A stretch of 63,136 nucleotides of DNA from Acetobacter orleanensis (GTDB lineage Bacteria > Pseudomonadota > Alphaproteobacteria > Acetobacterales > Acetobacteraceae): NCBI RefSeq assembly GCF_001581005.1, contig NZ_LHZV01000052.1, positions 1 to 63,136 on the forward strand, in the 5' to 3' direction. Positions 55,297-63,136 of the stretch are shown here, piece by piece. A program made the translations under genes and the position numbers. Within the stretch, counting starts at the first letter, position 1, and each line of letters opens with the position of its first letter. A model generated the notes under the pieces. The model worked only from the letters and a program-made list of their open reading frames with translations, was not told where the DNA came from and searched no databases.

Positions 55297-57066
55297 GTGA
55301 GCTTTTCCATTCTTCCGGCCCCGGGTGCGCGTGCACTGGGGGAAGCCCGGCTGGCGGAGGCTCTGATGCGGGCTGGGACGTGTGATGCCGCTGTGCTGGA
55401 CCGCGCCCGTCGGGTCGCGCAGGAAAACCGGCAGGCGCTACCCGCCATCCTTCTTCAGCTTGGTCTGGTGAGTGAGGTCGCGTTGGCCGCGGCCTATGCC
55501 AGCCTGACCGACGGCCCAGTTGTGTCTGCCGCAACGCTTGCCGCCTTGGAAGAGCCGGTTCTGCCAGACCGTCTTCCGGCACCGTTCCTGCGGCAGGTAT
55601 CTGCTGTCCCGCTCCATCTAGAAGGCGGGGTGTTGCTGTTGGCTATGGCGGACCCGCTGGATGCGTTTATTACACAGGCGGTCTCACTGGCTGTTTCTCT
55701 TCCCGTGCGCCCACTGGCAGCGCTCCCTGTGGATTTGGAAGCCGCCTTAAACCGCCTTTACCCTGAAACGAGAGAGGGGGATGCGGCGGAAGGGGAGGGG
55801 GAGAGCGCGGAGGGTGATCCGCTTGAGGAGGATGCGGACCGACTGAAGGATCTGGCGAGCGAGGCCCCGGTTATTCGGCTGGTTAATCAGATTATTTTCC
55901 GCGCCGTCGAGACCCATGCCTCTGATATTCATTTTGAGCCTTTTGAAAACCGGTTGGGTGTGCGGTTCCGGTATGACGGGGTGCTGCACGAAATGGAGAG
56001 CCAGCCCGCGCGGTTGATTGCGGCTGTTATTTCCCGCATCAAGATCATGGCGCGGCTGGATATTGCCGAGCGCCGTCTACCGCAGGATGGTCGCATCAAG
56101 CTGGCTGTGCGCGGTCGGTCGGTGGATTTTCGTGTGTCCACCATTCCCGCGTTGCACGGCGAATCTGTGGTGATGCGTGTGTTGGATCGAGGGTCCGTAA
56201 AATTCGAATATGGGCTTCTGGGCCTCTCGCCCGCAGTAACGGCGCAATTACGCGCAGCACTGGAAGAACCGAACGGTATTGTGCTGGTCACCGGGCCCAC
56301 AGGCAGCGGTAAAACCACCACGCTTTATACCGGTCTGGCGCAGTTGAATGTAACCGAGCGCAAAGTGGTTACTATTGAAGACCCGATTGAATATCAGCTT
56401 GCTGGTATCAATCAGATTCAAATTCGTCCGCAAATTGGCCTGACATTTGCAACCCTGCTGCGGGCCATTTTGCGGCAGGACCCGGATGTGATCATGGTGG
56501 GGGAAATCCGTGATCTGGAAACAGCGCAAATCGCGGCACAGGCGGCGCTGACGGGGCACCTTGTGCTGTCCACGCTCCACACCAACTCTGCCGCGGCTGC
56601 CATTACCCGCCTGCGGGACATGGGATTGGAGGACTATCTGCAAACCGCCGTGCTGCGTGGGGTTCTGGCTCAGCGGCTTGTAAGGCGGCTCTGCACGGCG
56701 TGTCGGGCACCGCTCCAACTGGATGCGGCCGTGGCGCAGCGTCTGGGTATTCCGTCCGATAAGGCAGGCTCTCTCTGGCAGGCGGTCGGGTGTCCGGACT
56801 GTCGCCATACCGGCTACCGGGGGCGCGTCGCCATTGCGGAATATCTGGTGCCATCCCCTGCCATTGTCAGGCTGATCCTCGCACGGGCGGACCATACAGC
56901 TATCGAGCGTCAAGCTGCGGAGGAGGGGATGAAAACTCTTTTTCAGGCTGGAATAGACGCGGCGTGTGACGGAGAGACAACGGTTGAGGAAGTCATGCGG
57001 ATTATCCGCGCCGAGACTGAAACGCCTCCCGTGCCAGCGCTGACCTCTGGAGCCTCAGTCGGGTGA
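55297..57066 (+). CDS. gspE: T2SS ATPase GspE
   Basis: 589 residues. N-terminal GspE domain, then RecA-like ATPase with Walker A GPTGSGKTTT (about residue 331), Asp box, Walker B RQDPDVIMVGEIRD and HTNSAAAAITRL; tetracysteine Zn site from CTACRAP to CPDCRHTG. It powers pseudopilus assembly from the cytoplasm. GTG start. Stop overlaps gspF by four bases. Confidence 0.93.
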   Translation: MSFSILPAPGARALGEARLAEALMRAGTCDAAVLDRARRVAQENRQALPAILLQLGLVSEVALAAAYASLTDGPVVSAATLAALEEPVLPDRLPAPFLRQVSAVPLHLEGGVLLLAMADPLDAFITQAVSLAVSLPVRPLAALPVDLEAALNRLYPETREGDAAEGEGESAEGDPLEEDADRLKDLASEAPVIRLVNQIIFRAVETHASDIHFEPFENRLGVRFRYDGVLHEMESQPARLIAAVISRIKIMARLDIAERRLPQDGRIKLAVRGRSVDFRVSTIPALHGESVVMRVLDRGSVKFEYGLLGLSPAVTAQLRAALEEPNGIVLVTGPTGSGKTTTLYTGLAQLNVTERKVVTIEDPIEYQLAGINQIQIRPQIGLTFATLLRAILRQDPDVIMVGEIRDLETAQIAAQAALTGHLVLSTLHTNSAAAAITRLRDMGLEDYLQTAVLRGVLAQRLVRRLCTACRAPLQLDAAVAQRLGIPSDKAGSLWQAVGCPDCRHTGYRGRVAIAEYLVPSPAIVRLILARADHTAIERQAAEEGMKTLFQAGIDAACDGETTVEEVMRIIRAETETPPVPALTSGASVG

Positions 57067-58304
57067 GCACAACATGGCGCTATACCGCTCTGACCGCAGA
57101 TGGGCAGATGCAGCGCGGGCAGGCTCAAGGAGCGGATGAAGCGCGTGTCGTCGCGGATTTGCGGCGTAATGGACTGACGCCTGTGCGGGTTGTGCCGCAG
57201 TCCGAAGGCGGTAGGGTAGGTGGCTTGCAGGTGTCATTCTCTTTGCGGAGAGCCGGGCTGACGCGAGGACAGGTTACGGACATTACGCGAGAACTGGCGC
57301 TCATGCTGGGCGCAGGGCTGGATCTGGACCGTGCTCTGCGTTTTCTGATTGAGACCCTGCCGGAAAACGGGAGTGCGGGCCGTCGCGCTCGTAAGGTGCT
57401 TACTGAACTGCGGGACGCCATGCGGAATGGTGGGTCGTTCGCCTCAGCCCTCTCTACACGGGCCGATTGTTTCACGCCGCTTTATATCAATCTGGTCAAG
57501 GCCGGGGAGGCCGGAGGAGCACTGGGTGACGCGCTGGACCGTCTGGCCACACTGATGGAGCGGGAACGAAAGCTGACCACCTCCATTCAATCCGCGCTGA
57601 TTTATCCGGCCATTCTGGTGGTGGCTTCCATCGGGTCGGTCGTGCTGTTGCTGACGGGCGTTCTGCCGCAATTTGTGCCCTTGTTTACGGAGGCCGGAGC
57701 GCAACTGCCGTTCCTGACGCAATGTGTGATTGCCGCGGGTGATTTTCTAAGCCACTGGGGCCTCGTTCTGCTGCTTGCCACGATTGCCTCTGGCTTTGTT
57801 TTGCGGGCGTTGCTGGCACAGCCTGCTTTTCGTCTCAGATTTGACCGCACGCTTCTTCGCCTGCCTGTGGTGGGCGGTCTTTCACGGGATATTATGGCCG
57901 CGCGTCTAACCCGCACGCTCGGCACTCTGCTGCAAAACGGTGTGTCGCTCCTGAGTGCGTTAAAAATCAGCGAGGACGTTATTGGCAATCGCGCCGGTGC
58001 GCAGGCTGTGGCGGCAGCGGCTCTTGTCGCGAGGGAAGGCGGAGGGCTTTCCCGTCCGTTGGACAACGCGGGGGTGTTCCCGCCCCGCGCCATTCATCTG
58101 ATGCGGCTTGGGGAAGAAACGGCGCAGCTTGGTCCCTTGTGCCTCCGTGCAGCGGAATTGCATGAAGAGTCAGCGCGTGTCGGCCTGCAACGTCTGGTTG
58201 CTCTGCTTGTGCCAGCCATTACCATTATTATGGGCGCAGTTGTTGCGGGGATTGTGTCTGCTCTGCTGCTGGCCATGCTGGGGCTGAATGACCTTGCGCA
58301 TTAA
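57063..58304 (+). CDS. gspF: T2SS inner-membrane platform protein GspF
   Basis: 413 residues with two GspF repeats (LALMLGAGLDLDRALRFLIE and LGTLLQNGVSLLSALKISE) and three membrane helices. GTG start overlaps gspE; its end overlaps gspH by 17 bp. Confidence 0.92.
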   Translation: MSTTWRYTALTADGQMQRGQAQGADEARVVADLRRNGLTPVRVVPQSEGGRVGGLQVSFSLRRAGLTRGQVTDITRELALMLGAGLDLDRALRFLIETLPENGSAGRRARKVLTELRDAMRNGGSFASALSTRADCFTPLYINLVKAGEAGGALGDALDRLATLMERERKLTTSIQSALIYPAILVVASIGSVVLLLTGVLPQFVPLFTEAGAQLPFLTQCVIAAGDFLSHWGLVLLLATIASGFVLRALLAQPAFRLRFDRTLLRLPVVGGLSRDIMAARLTRTLGTLLQNGVSLLSALKISEDVIGNRAGAQAVAAAALVAREGGGLSRPLDNAGVFPPRAIHLMRLGEETAQLGPLCLRAAELHEESARVGLQRLVALLVPAITIIMGAVVAGIVSALLLAMLGLNDLAH

Positions 58305-58719
58305 ACAGGAGCAGGGCTTCACGCTGCTGGAGATGATAATTGTTCTGGCTATTGCAGGGCTTTTTCTTGCCCTCATTCTCGAGCGTGGGCCGATGCATAG
58401 CACGCTGGTGTCCTTCCTTCAGGCGCGCGAGAACCTCCTGAGCACCCTGCGGGCCGCCCGGTTGGACGCCATGACCAAGGGGGAAGTCGTTACAGTCCGG
58501 TTTGACGTGGCGCAGAACAGACTCATCGAATTTTCCAGAAAAACTCTCTTGAGCCAGACGACGTTGCCGAAAGAGGCTGAACTTATGGCACCGGCTCCCA
58601 TGACGTTTCAGCCGGACGGCCTTGCTAGTGCGGTGGCATGGGGGCTGCGTGTTGGGGCGCGGACGGTCAGTATTTCGGTCAGCCCACTGACAGGGCGGAT
58701 TTTAACGCATGGCGACTAA
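58288..58719 (+). CDS. gspH: T2SS minor pseudopilin GspH
   Basis: 143 residues. Prepilin site QGFTLLEMIIVLAIAG; then LSTLRAARLDAMTKGEVVTV, the GspH-like extended helix and beta region. Position between gspF and gspI fits gspH. Overlaps gspF and gspI. Confidence 0.82.
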   Translation: MTLRIKQEQGFTLLEMIIVLAIAGLFLALILERGPMHSTLVSFLQARENLLSTLRAARLDAMTKGEVVTVRFDVAQNRLIEFSRKTLLSQTTLPKEAELMAPAPMTFQPDGLASAVAWGLRVGARTVSISVSPLTGRILTHGD

Positions 58720-59107
58720 AACAGGCCGCCCCGATGAGCAGGGCTTTACCCTTTTGGAAGTTGTGGTGGCCATTGCGATTGCTGCGGCAGGGATGGCCGT
58801 TCTCGCCGTCACCTTGGGTGGGGCTCTGGAAAATACAACCCGCTCAGGCTACCGGGAGGAAGCGCTTAGTCGCGCCCGGTCTCGACTGGATAGTGCGCTC
58901 GTGCTTACGCACCCGATTATCGGGCGGCAGGAGGGGCAGGACCCGGATGGATATCGTTGGGTGACGGAAACCCGGCAGATTGCCACGCTTCCATCTGGTC
59001 GCGGGATGCCGCTGGCATTTTATGCGGTGGATGTGGAAGTGCTCTGGGGGCGCGGGGCGCGGGTGCATCTCACTGGACGGCGGTTCGGGCCGCCAGCTAC
59101 GCCATGA
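58709..59107 (+). CDS. gspI: T2SS minor pseudopilin GspI
   Basis: 132 residues. QGFTLLEVVVAIAIAAAGM, then ALENTTRSGYREEALSRARSR. Part of the GspI-J-K tip. Overlaps gspH (11 bp) and gspJ (ATGA). Confidence 0.84.
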   Translation: MATKTGRPDEQGFTLLEVVVAIAIAAAGMAVLAVTLGGALENTTRSGYREEALSRARSRLDSALVLTHPIIGRQEGQDPDGYRWVTETRQIATLPSGRGMPLAFYAVDVEVLWGRGARVHLTGRRFGPPATP

Positions 59108-59715
59108 AGATGCGGATGGCGCGGCGGTGGGGTAACGGGCATGTAAACGGCGCTCAAGCCGGTTTTACGCTGCTGGAAATTCTGGTTGTTACGGCATTGC
59201 TCGGCCTGTTGTTCCTTATGTTGTCGGGAGGTGTCACATTTGGGCTACGGGGCTGGGTACGGCAGCACGCGGCGCAGGAACGCATTGTAGAACGAACGGA
59301 AGTTGATGCGGCTCTTCGCAAACTTCTCGGAGCCGTTCTGCCGGATGAGGCCAACGTGACAGGCGCACAAGATCGTCTGGCTCTGACCACCCTTACGCGC
59401 TTGCCTGACGGCATGGAGCATGAAGTCGGCATTGGGCTGGGTGTGGACCGTGCGCGGCGTCTGGTTCTGCGTTGGCAGATACACCCTCAGCTGGGGTGCG
59501 CTCCCGAGGGGCCACAGCATGAGGAAGTTCTCGCGCAGGACGTATCTGCCTTGTTTCTCCGTTATTGGGGTGGCTCTCCGGCCAGTTGGCACACAACATG
59601 GACAGGGGATGCGCCACTTCTTTTTGGTGTGCGTATCATTCCGGCCCACGGTGCCGCATGGACCGAACTTATTATCAAACCATTCAGCAGAGATGGAAGT
59701 CATGATGGGCCGTAA
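59104..59715 (+). CDS. gspJ: T2SS minor pseudopilin GspJ
   Basis: 203 residues. AGFTLLEILVVTALLGLLF after a 19-residue leader; GspJ-type body. The ATG at 59104 gives ATGA overlap with gspI; a longer in-frame start at 58957 lies inside gspI and is rejected. Confidence 0.84.
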   Translation: MKMRMARRWGNGHVNGAQAGFTLLEILVVTALLGLLFLMLSGGVTFGLRGWVRQHAAQERIVERTEVDAALRKLLGAVLPDEANVTGAQDRLALTTLTRLPDGMEHEVGIGLGVDRARRLVLRWQIHPQLGCAPEGPQHEEVLAQDVSALFLRYWGGSPASWHTTWTGDAPLLFGVRIIPAHGAAWTELIIKPFSRDGSHDGP

Positions 59716-60148
59716 GCATGGGACATGGTGTGTTTTGGGGGTGGGGTTTCTGCATGCGGTCACCTTACAATCCGCTCTTGCCTCTCCCACTCCTTTGGAT
59801 GAGAAGGCGACGCAGGGTGATGCCGCCAAAACTGTTCTGGCGCGACCTCTGTTTGCCTTGGACCGACGGCCTGATGCAGCCGCAATGCAGGCGGAGACCA
59901 CCCCTGTTCTGACCGGTATTGTCCATTATGCCGGGCAAAATGGTGCTTTGTTCAAGGCGCCGGGGCTTCCTGTGGGACATTTGGTGCGCACGGGGGAGAC
60001 GGTCGCAGGCTGGACTCTCGTTTCAATCAGTAGGGAGTCCGTTACGCTGGAGCGTGGAGGGGAGAAGAGTATCCAGCGTCCAGATTTTCAGCATCGACAG
60101 GGCATGAGTGTGGCAGAGCCGCCTTCCACGGCAAGCAGTTCTGAATAA
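59702..60148 (+). CDS. GspC/GspN-like T2SS protein
   Basis: About 148 residues: signal or anchor segment (CVLGVGFLHAVTLQSALA), then a short HR-type domain (LARPLFALDRRP, LTGIVHYAGQNGALFKAPG, HLVRTGETVAGWTLVSIS) like the GspC homology region or GspN. It probably joins the platform to the secretin. It begins inside gspJ and is last gene of the operon. No full-length gspC is in the window, so this may be the reduced functional equivalent. Confidence 0.65.
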   Translation: MMGRKHGTWCVLGVGFLHAVTLQSALASPTPLDEKATQGDAAKTVLARPLFALDRRPDAAAMQAETTPVLTGIVHYAGQNGALFKAPGLPVGHLVRTGETVAGWTLVSISRESVTLERGGEKSIQRPDFQHRQGMSVAEPPSTASSSE

Positions 60149-60165
60149 TGTTCCATATGTGGACG

Positions 60166-60189
60166 CTAAATATGAAACACAATATTTAG
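60166..60189. terminator. AT-rich hairpin after the T2SS operon
   Basis: CTAAATAT and ATATTTAG, perfect 8-base arms, 18 bp after the last T2SS stop and followed by A/T-rich sequence. Confidence 0.5.
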
Positions 60190-60319
60190 AAAAATTTATT
60201 GTATTTGAATAATGTTTTTATATTCTATTTTTCGTGTGTTGGTTCTTATTTTTGATGTGGCAGACTGTTTGTTGAGGTATTACAAAATGTCCTTCCTTTC
60301 TGAGAGCGGAATGGTTTTA

Positions 60320-60350
60320 CTGTCATAAGTTCTTCATGAAACAGTCACAC
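60320..60350 (+). promoter_or_regulatory. Pho box upstream of the second phospholipase
   Basis: Three TCA-centred units spaced exactly 11 bp: CTGTCATAAGT, TCTTCATGAAA, CAGTCACAC. The first and third match the CTGTCAT/GTCAC elements of PhoB boxes. It lies 170 bp upstream of the phospholipase start, in the same orientation. Confidence 0.68.
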
Positions 60351-60434
60351 ATGAACCCGGAAACAAAGGCTATTGAACAGGTGGTTTAGCAATTACGGCC
60401 CCTGCTAAAGGGTCTCGCGGTCATCATTCCTCAA

Positions 60435-60465
60435 ACCGGCATCCAGCTTGGGCGCCGGTGTTTTT
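60435..60465 (+). terminator. Terminator-like hairpin in the phospholipase leader
   Basis: ACCGGC and GCCGGT around a 13-base loop, then G and five Ts. It lies between the Pho box and the phospholipase start. It could end upstream transcription or attenuate the phospholipase transcript. Confidence 0.5.
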
Positions 60466-60519
60466 CATGGTGCGGCAGGTCTCTCATGCAGGCAGTAAAA
60501 TACGAAAGGTGACGTAACA

Positions 60520-62190
60520 GTGTTCGTCAGACCCATGAAAGTTGCATTGTCAGCTCTTCTCTCGCTGTCTATTTGTCTGCCCGCAATGAGCAACGCTGCC
60601 GGTCTGGGTGCTTCCAGATACGCGCACATGCCAGCATCACGCTTCGCCACGAAAACGCCGATCAAGCATCTCGTGGTGATTTATCAGGAGAACGTCTCCT
60701 TCGATCATTATTTTGCAACCTACCCCAAGTCGGCAAATCCGGCTGGCGAACCCAGCTTTACGGCACTCACGGGCACGCCGCAGGTTAACAACCTGTTGAA
60801 CGCTAACCTGCTGGAGCAAAACCCCAACACCAACAGCGCAAACGGGAGCGGGGCTGCTCTGCCGTTCCGTTTGGACCGTACGCAGGCTGCTACAGCGGAC
60901 CAAAACCACGCCTACACGCCTGAACAGCGCGCAACCAATAATGGCTCAATGGATCTGTTCCCTAAATATACTGGGCGCGGTTCATCCGGTGGCGTCGGTG
61001 CATTCGGCACGACCGCTCAGGTGCTGGGCTATTATGACGGCAACACGGTAACCGCTTACTGGAACTATGCTCAGTATTTCGCCATGAGCGATAATAACTA
61101 TACGGACACGTATGGTCCCTCTACGCCGGGCGCATTGGAAGTTGTCGGCGGTCAGACCAACGGTGTGCAGTCTATCGTCGGTTCCAAGGCGTCCTCTTCC
61201 ATTATTGCGGATGGAAAAGACGGCTACACGATGATCAATGACGTGGACCCGGGCTATGACGTCTGTTCTTCCAAATCCAACGCCGTCATGCTGAACGCAA
61301 AGAACATTGGTGATCTGCTTAACACCAAAAACATCCCATGGGGTGGATTTATGGGCGGGTTTGACCTGACCACAGCAAACAGTGATAGTTCCACGAGTTG
61401 CCAGCGTCAGACTTATTCCGATGTTGTTTCTGAAGATGTGACAGACTACATCCCGCATCACAACTGGTTCCAGTATTTTGCGTCCACCTCCAACCCGCAG
61501 CACACCCGTCCGTCTTCCATGGCGGCTATTGGGTACAGCACGGTTGCAGGGTCCTCGGCTGTTGAGCCAGCCAACCATCAGTATGATCTGAACGATTTCT
61601 ACAGTGCGCTGAAGGCCGGTAACTTCCCCGCAGTATCCTATATCAAAATGCCGGCGTATCAGGACGGCCATGCCGGCTATTCTGACCCGCTGGATGAGCA
61701 GGCTGGCGTTGTAAAACTCATCAATTTCATTCAGCAGCAGCCGGAATGGAGCAGCACGGCGGTCGTGATCGCTTATGATGACTCCGATGGCTGGTATGAC
61801 CATCAGTATGTCGCACCTCAGCACGGTTCTTTTGATGCCAATGCTGACCAAGTGAACGGTAGCGGCGTGTGTGGCACGGCTGGCAGCCAGCCGATGGGTG
61901 TCAATGGTCAGCCGGTTAATGGTCGTTGCGGCCCGGGCACGCGTCTGCCGTTTATCGTTATTTCTCCTTACGCCAAGGCAAATTCTGTCAGCCACACTCT
62001 GTCTACGCAGGCTTCTGTTGTGCGCTTCATCGAAGATAACTGGCTGAACGGCGCACGTCTGGGTGGCGGTTCTTTTGATGAAGCGTCTGGCAGCATTGAA
62101 GACCTGTTTGACTTCACCCATCAGCGTTCCGGCCAGCTTTTGCTTGACCCTGCTACGGGCAGCGTGCTGACCAACACGATCTCGAACTAA
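60520..62190 (+). CDS. Secreted phosphoesterase / phospholipase C (AcpA-like)
   Basis: 556 residues. Sec signal peptide (MKVALSALLSLSICLPAMSNAA), then the phosphoesterase motif YQENVSFDHYFATYP, FAMSDNNYTDTYGPSTPG and AYDDSDGWYDHQ. It is the acid phosphatase/phospholipase C (AcpA) branch, different from the Tat-exported enzyme upstream. GTG start with AAAGGTG 8 bases upstream; an ATG at 60535 is in frame without a ribosome site. A Pho box lies upstream and T2SS is adjacent, suggesting phosphate scavenging. Confidence 0.87.
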   Translation: MFVRPMKVALSALLSLSICLPAMSNAAGLGASRYAHMPASRFATKTPIKHLVVIYQENVSFDHYFATYPKSANPAGEPSFTALTGTPQVNNLLNANLLEQNPNTNSANGSGAALPFRLDRTQAATADQNHAYTPEQRATNNGSMDLFPKYTGRGSSGGVGAFGTTAQVLGYYDGNTVTAYWNYAQYFAMSDNNYTDTYGPSTPGALEVVGGQTNGVQSIVGSKASSSIIADGKDGYTMINDVDPGYDVCSSKSNAVMLNAKNIGDLLNTKNIPWGGFMGGFDLTTANSDSSTSCQRQTYSDVVSEDVTDYIPHHNWFQYFASTSNPQHTRPSSMAAIGYSTVAGSSAVEPANHQYDLNDFYSALKAGNFPAVSYIKMPAYQDGHAGYSDPLDEQAGVVKLINFIQQQPEWSSTAVVIAYDDSDGWYDHQYVAPQHGSFDANADQVNGSGVCGTAGSQPMGVNGQPVNGRCGPGTRLPFIVISPYAKANSVSHTLSTQASVVRFIEDNWLNGARLGGGSFDEASGSIEDLFDFTHQRSGQLLLDPATGSVLTNTISN

Positions 62191-62200
62191 ACAAAGGCTT

Positions 62201-62235
62201 ATGGGGGGGAATTGAAGAAGACCCCCATGACTTTT
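62201..62235 (+). terminator. Terminator after the second phospholipase
   Basis: ATGGGGG and CCCCCAT arms followed by GACTTTTT. A second stem with AATCGACG and CGTCGGTT arms (62258-62282), followed by TGTTTTGTTT, lies just beyond. The remaining ~470 bp to the AIDA gene are AT-rich and hold a Pho box at 62347. Confidence 0.75.
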
Positions 62236-62346
62236 TCAAGATTCTAAAATCCAAAGCAATCGACGTAATCTTTGCGTCGGTTGTTTTGTTTGCAGGGCTG
62301 GGGATATTTCCATGCCGTCTTGATTGTTTTCCAGAGTATTCCTTGT

Positions 62347-62374
62347 TCATAAAGACTTCATGGAAACGTCACAC
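62347..62374 (+). promoter_or_regulatory. Pho box upstream of the AIDA-repeat gene
   Basis: Units TTCATAAAGAC, TTCATGGAAAC, GTCACAC give TCA steps of 11 and 11 bp. Over 28 bases it matches the 60323 site at 22 positions. It is ~380 bp from the gene start, in the same orientation. Confidence 0.55.
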
Positions 62375-62752
62375 TAATCGTCCGCAAATCCTTTAGAAGT
62401 TCCCGCAGAAAAGTTTGTCCTTCGTCTGGTGATGGATGGTCTGCGTTTGTTGATGTTCGTTATTTTCTCTGATGAGTTAAAAAATTTTCTCGTTATGATG
62501 GCAGTTTTTTTAATTTTTGAACGCGCTCTTGCGCCAAGATCTAAAAAACAAAATTTTTTGTCTCTTTGAATGTAACTGCTCCTAAAACAGCTTCATATTT
62601 CAGAAAGTTTATACTTGTCTTGTGAGTTAATTGCCTCACCATTCACGTGCTTCCTGCCAAAAACACTGCTTTGAACACGCGGAACAGAGTTTGCCTCGTT
62701 TTTCTTCCCTGTGCCCATGATGGCCTCGCACTTGTTATCGAAAGAAAAGAGC

Positions 62753-63136
62753 ATGGATAACGTTACTTCAGGTTCTAAACAGGGCGCTGCCTTGCAGAGT
62801 AATCCGACCAATCCATCGCCGTCTTCTGCACAGACAGGACTGGGCACAGCCACGCAGTCCGGCATGAGTGTCAATAATGGGGACACCCTCGATATTGCTG
62901 CCGGTGTTAGTTCATCTAACGTCACGGTCAACGCGGGTGGCGTCGTAACGGTGTCTGGTGGAACACTAACGACGGCGACGGTCTCTGGCGGAGAAGTGGA
63001 CGTCTTCTCTGGCGGCACGGTCTCAGCAGCCAATGTGACGAACGGCGGCAACCTGTATGTGGAAGATGGCGCGTCAGCGGTGTCCGCCTCTGTCGGGTCT
63101 GCCGGGTATCTGGAAGTGGATGCCGGTGGTGTCGCC
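62753..63136 (+). CDS. AIDA-repeat surface protein (partial, runs off the window)
   Basis: An open frame to the window end with no stop (128 codons seen). It begins MDNVTSGSKQGAALQ, with a Ser/Thr/Asn-rich lead of ~35 residues, then AIDA-type repeats (VTVNAGGVVTVSGGTLT, ATVSGGEVDVFSGGTVS, NGGNLYVEDGASAV, GYLEVDAGG), each about 18-20 residues and rich in Gly/Val/Ser. These form a right-handed beta-helix in adhesins. An in-frame ATG at 62717 is an alternative start. No Sec signal is visible, so the export route is unclear. Barrel or C-terminal domain cannot be judged. Confidence 0.75.
   Translation, partial: MDNVTSGSKQGAALQSNPTNPSPSSAQTGLGTATQSGMSVNNGDTLDIAAGVSSSNVTVNAGGVVTVSGGTLTTATVSGGEVDVFSGGTVSAANVTNGGNLYVEDGASAVSASVGSAGYLEVDAGGVA

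Noticed and set aside
60982..62121. 379-residue minus-strand frame opposite the second phospholipase
   Set aside because: It is the complement of a well-supported gene; composition and lack of a family match mark it as a shadow.
62717..62752. Upstream in-frame ATG at 62717 as the AIDA gene start with a signal peptide
   Set aside because: The extra residues (MMASHLLSKEKS) are polar and do not make a signal peptide, so they do not solve the export question.
62593..63051. 152-residue minus-strand frame at the right end, rich in Pro/Val/Thr
   Set aside because: It mirrors the AIDA-repeat frame on the plus strand, which has the recognisable repeats and runs off the window end.
1..63136. CRISPR arrays, tRNA or rRNA genes
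   Set aside because: No regularly spaced direct repeats and no tRNA-like cloverleaf or rRNA sequence were noticed on either strand by eye.

Overview
The window looks like a chromosomal segment of an acetic acid bacterium (Acetobacteraceae, Alphaproteobacteria). This rests on a PQQ- and heme-c-dependent alcohol dehydrogenase, an OprB-type porin, a compact type II secretion (T2SS) locus with Tat/Sec-exported phospholipases, and a coding style with GTG/TTG starts and many ATGA/GTGA overlaps. Genus cannot be fixed without a search.

Layout. (1) 1-1.1 kb: a truncated, frameshifted IS3-family element. (2) 1.2-2.7 kb: a lipocalin-like protein divergent from a LysR regulator. (3) 2.7-31.1 kb: an aromatic-catabolism island. 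catR and catBCA convert catechol to 3-oxoadipate enol-lactone, and pcaD makes 3-oxoadipate. A porin / ketopantoate-reductase-like / class II aldolase operon and an MFS transporter follow. Next are a MarR regulator (IacR-like), a quinohemoprotein alcohol dehydrogenase and an arylacetaldehyde-type dehydrogenase. Divergent from these runs an indole-3-acetate (auxin) operon in the order iacA-C-D-E-F-G-H plus two NTF2-fold proteins. Facing it is pcaI-pcaJ-pcaF-BKACE-atoE with a divergent IclR regulator. Together the genes can be read as one route: indole-3-acetate -> catechol -> cis,cis-muconate -> 3-oxoadipate -> succinyl-CoA + acetyl-CoA. No benzoate, phenol or anthranilate route to catechol is present, so the iac genes are the only local catechol source.

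(4) 31.5-38.3 kb: an RND efflux operon (MFP, RND pump, NodT-type outer-membrane factor) behind a membrane-anchored AraC regulator, next to degraded sequence and an IS3 remnant. (5) 39.4-41.9 kb: a Tat-exported phosphocholine-type phospholipase C. (6) 42-47.2 kb: LysR, iron alcohol dehydrogenase, MHS-type transporter and methylmalonate-semialdehyde dehydrogenase, probably a small-alcohol or semialdehyde pathway. (7) 47.3-60.1 kb: T2SS genes on both strands (gspL, G, K, D, M on minus; gspE, F, H, I, J and a GspC/N-like gene on plus), interleaved with a di-heme cytochrome c peroxidase and a lytic transglycosylase. (8) 60.5-62.2 kb: a secreted phosphoesterase/phospholipase C. (9) 62.75 kb to the right edge: the start of an AIDA-repeat surface protein, open at the window end.

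Two regulatory themes stand out. Each catabolic block has its own palindromic operator candidate: an exact ATAC-N7-GTAT CatM/BenM-type site at catR-catB, a 7-bp-arm palindrome at pcaI-iclR, and a 24-bp AT-rich palindrome in front of the aldehyde/alcohol dehydrogenase genes. Separately, Pho-box-like sites with about 11-bp-spaced TCA units recur upstream of gspL, between gspM and gspE, upstream of the second phospholipase, and upstream of the AIDA gene. This suggests a phosphate-starvation-controlled secretion module.
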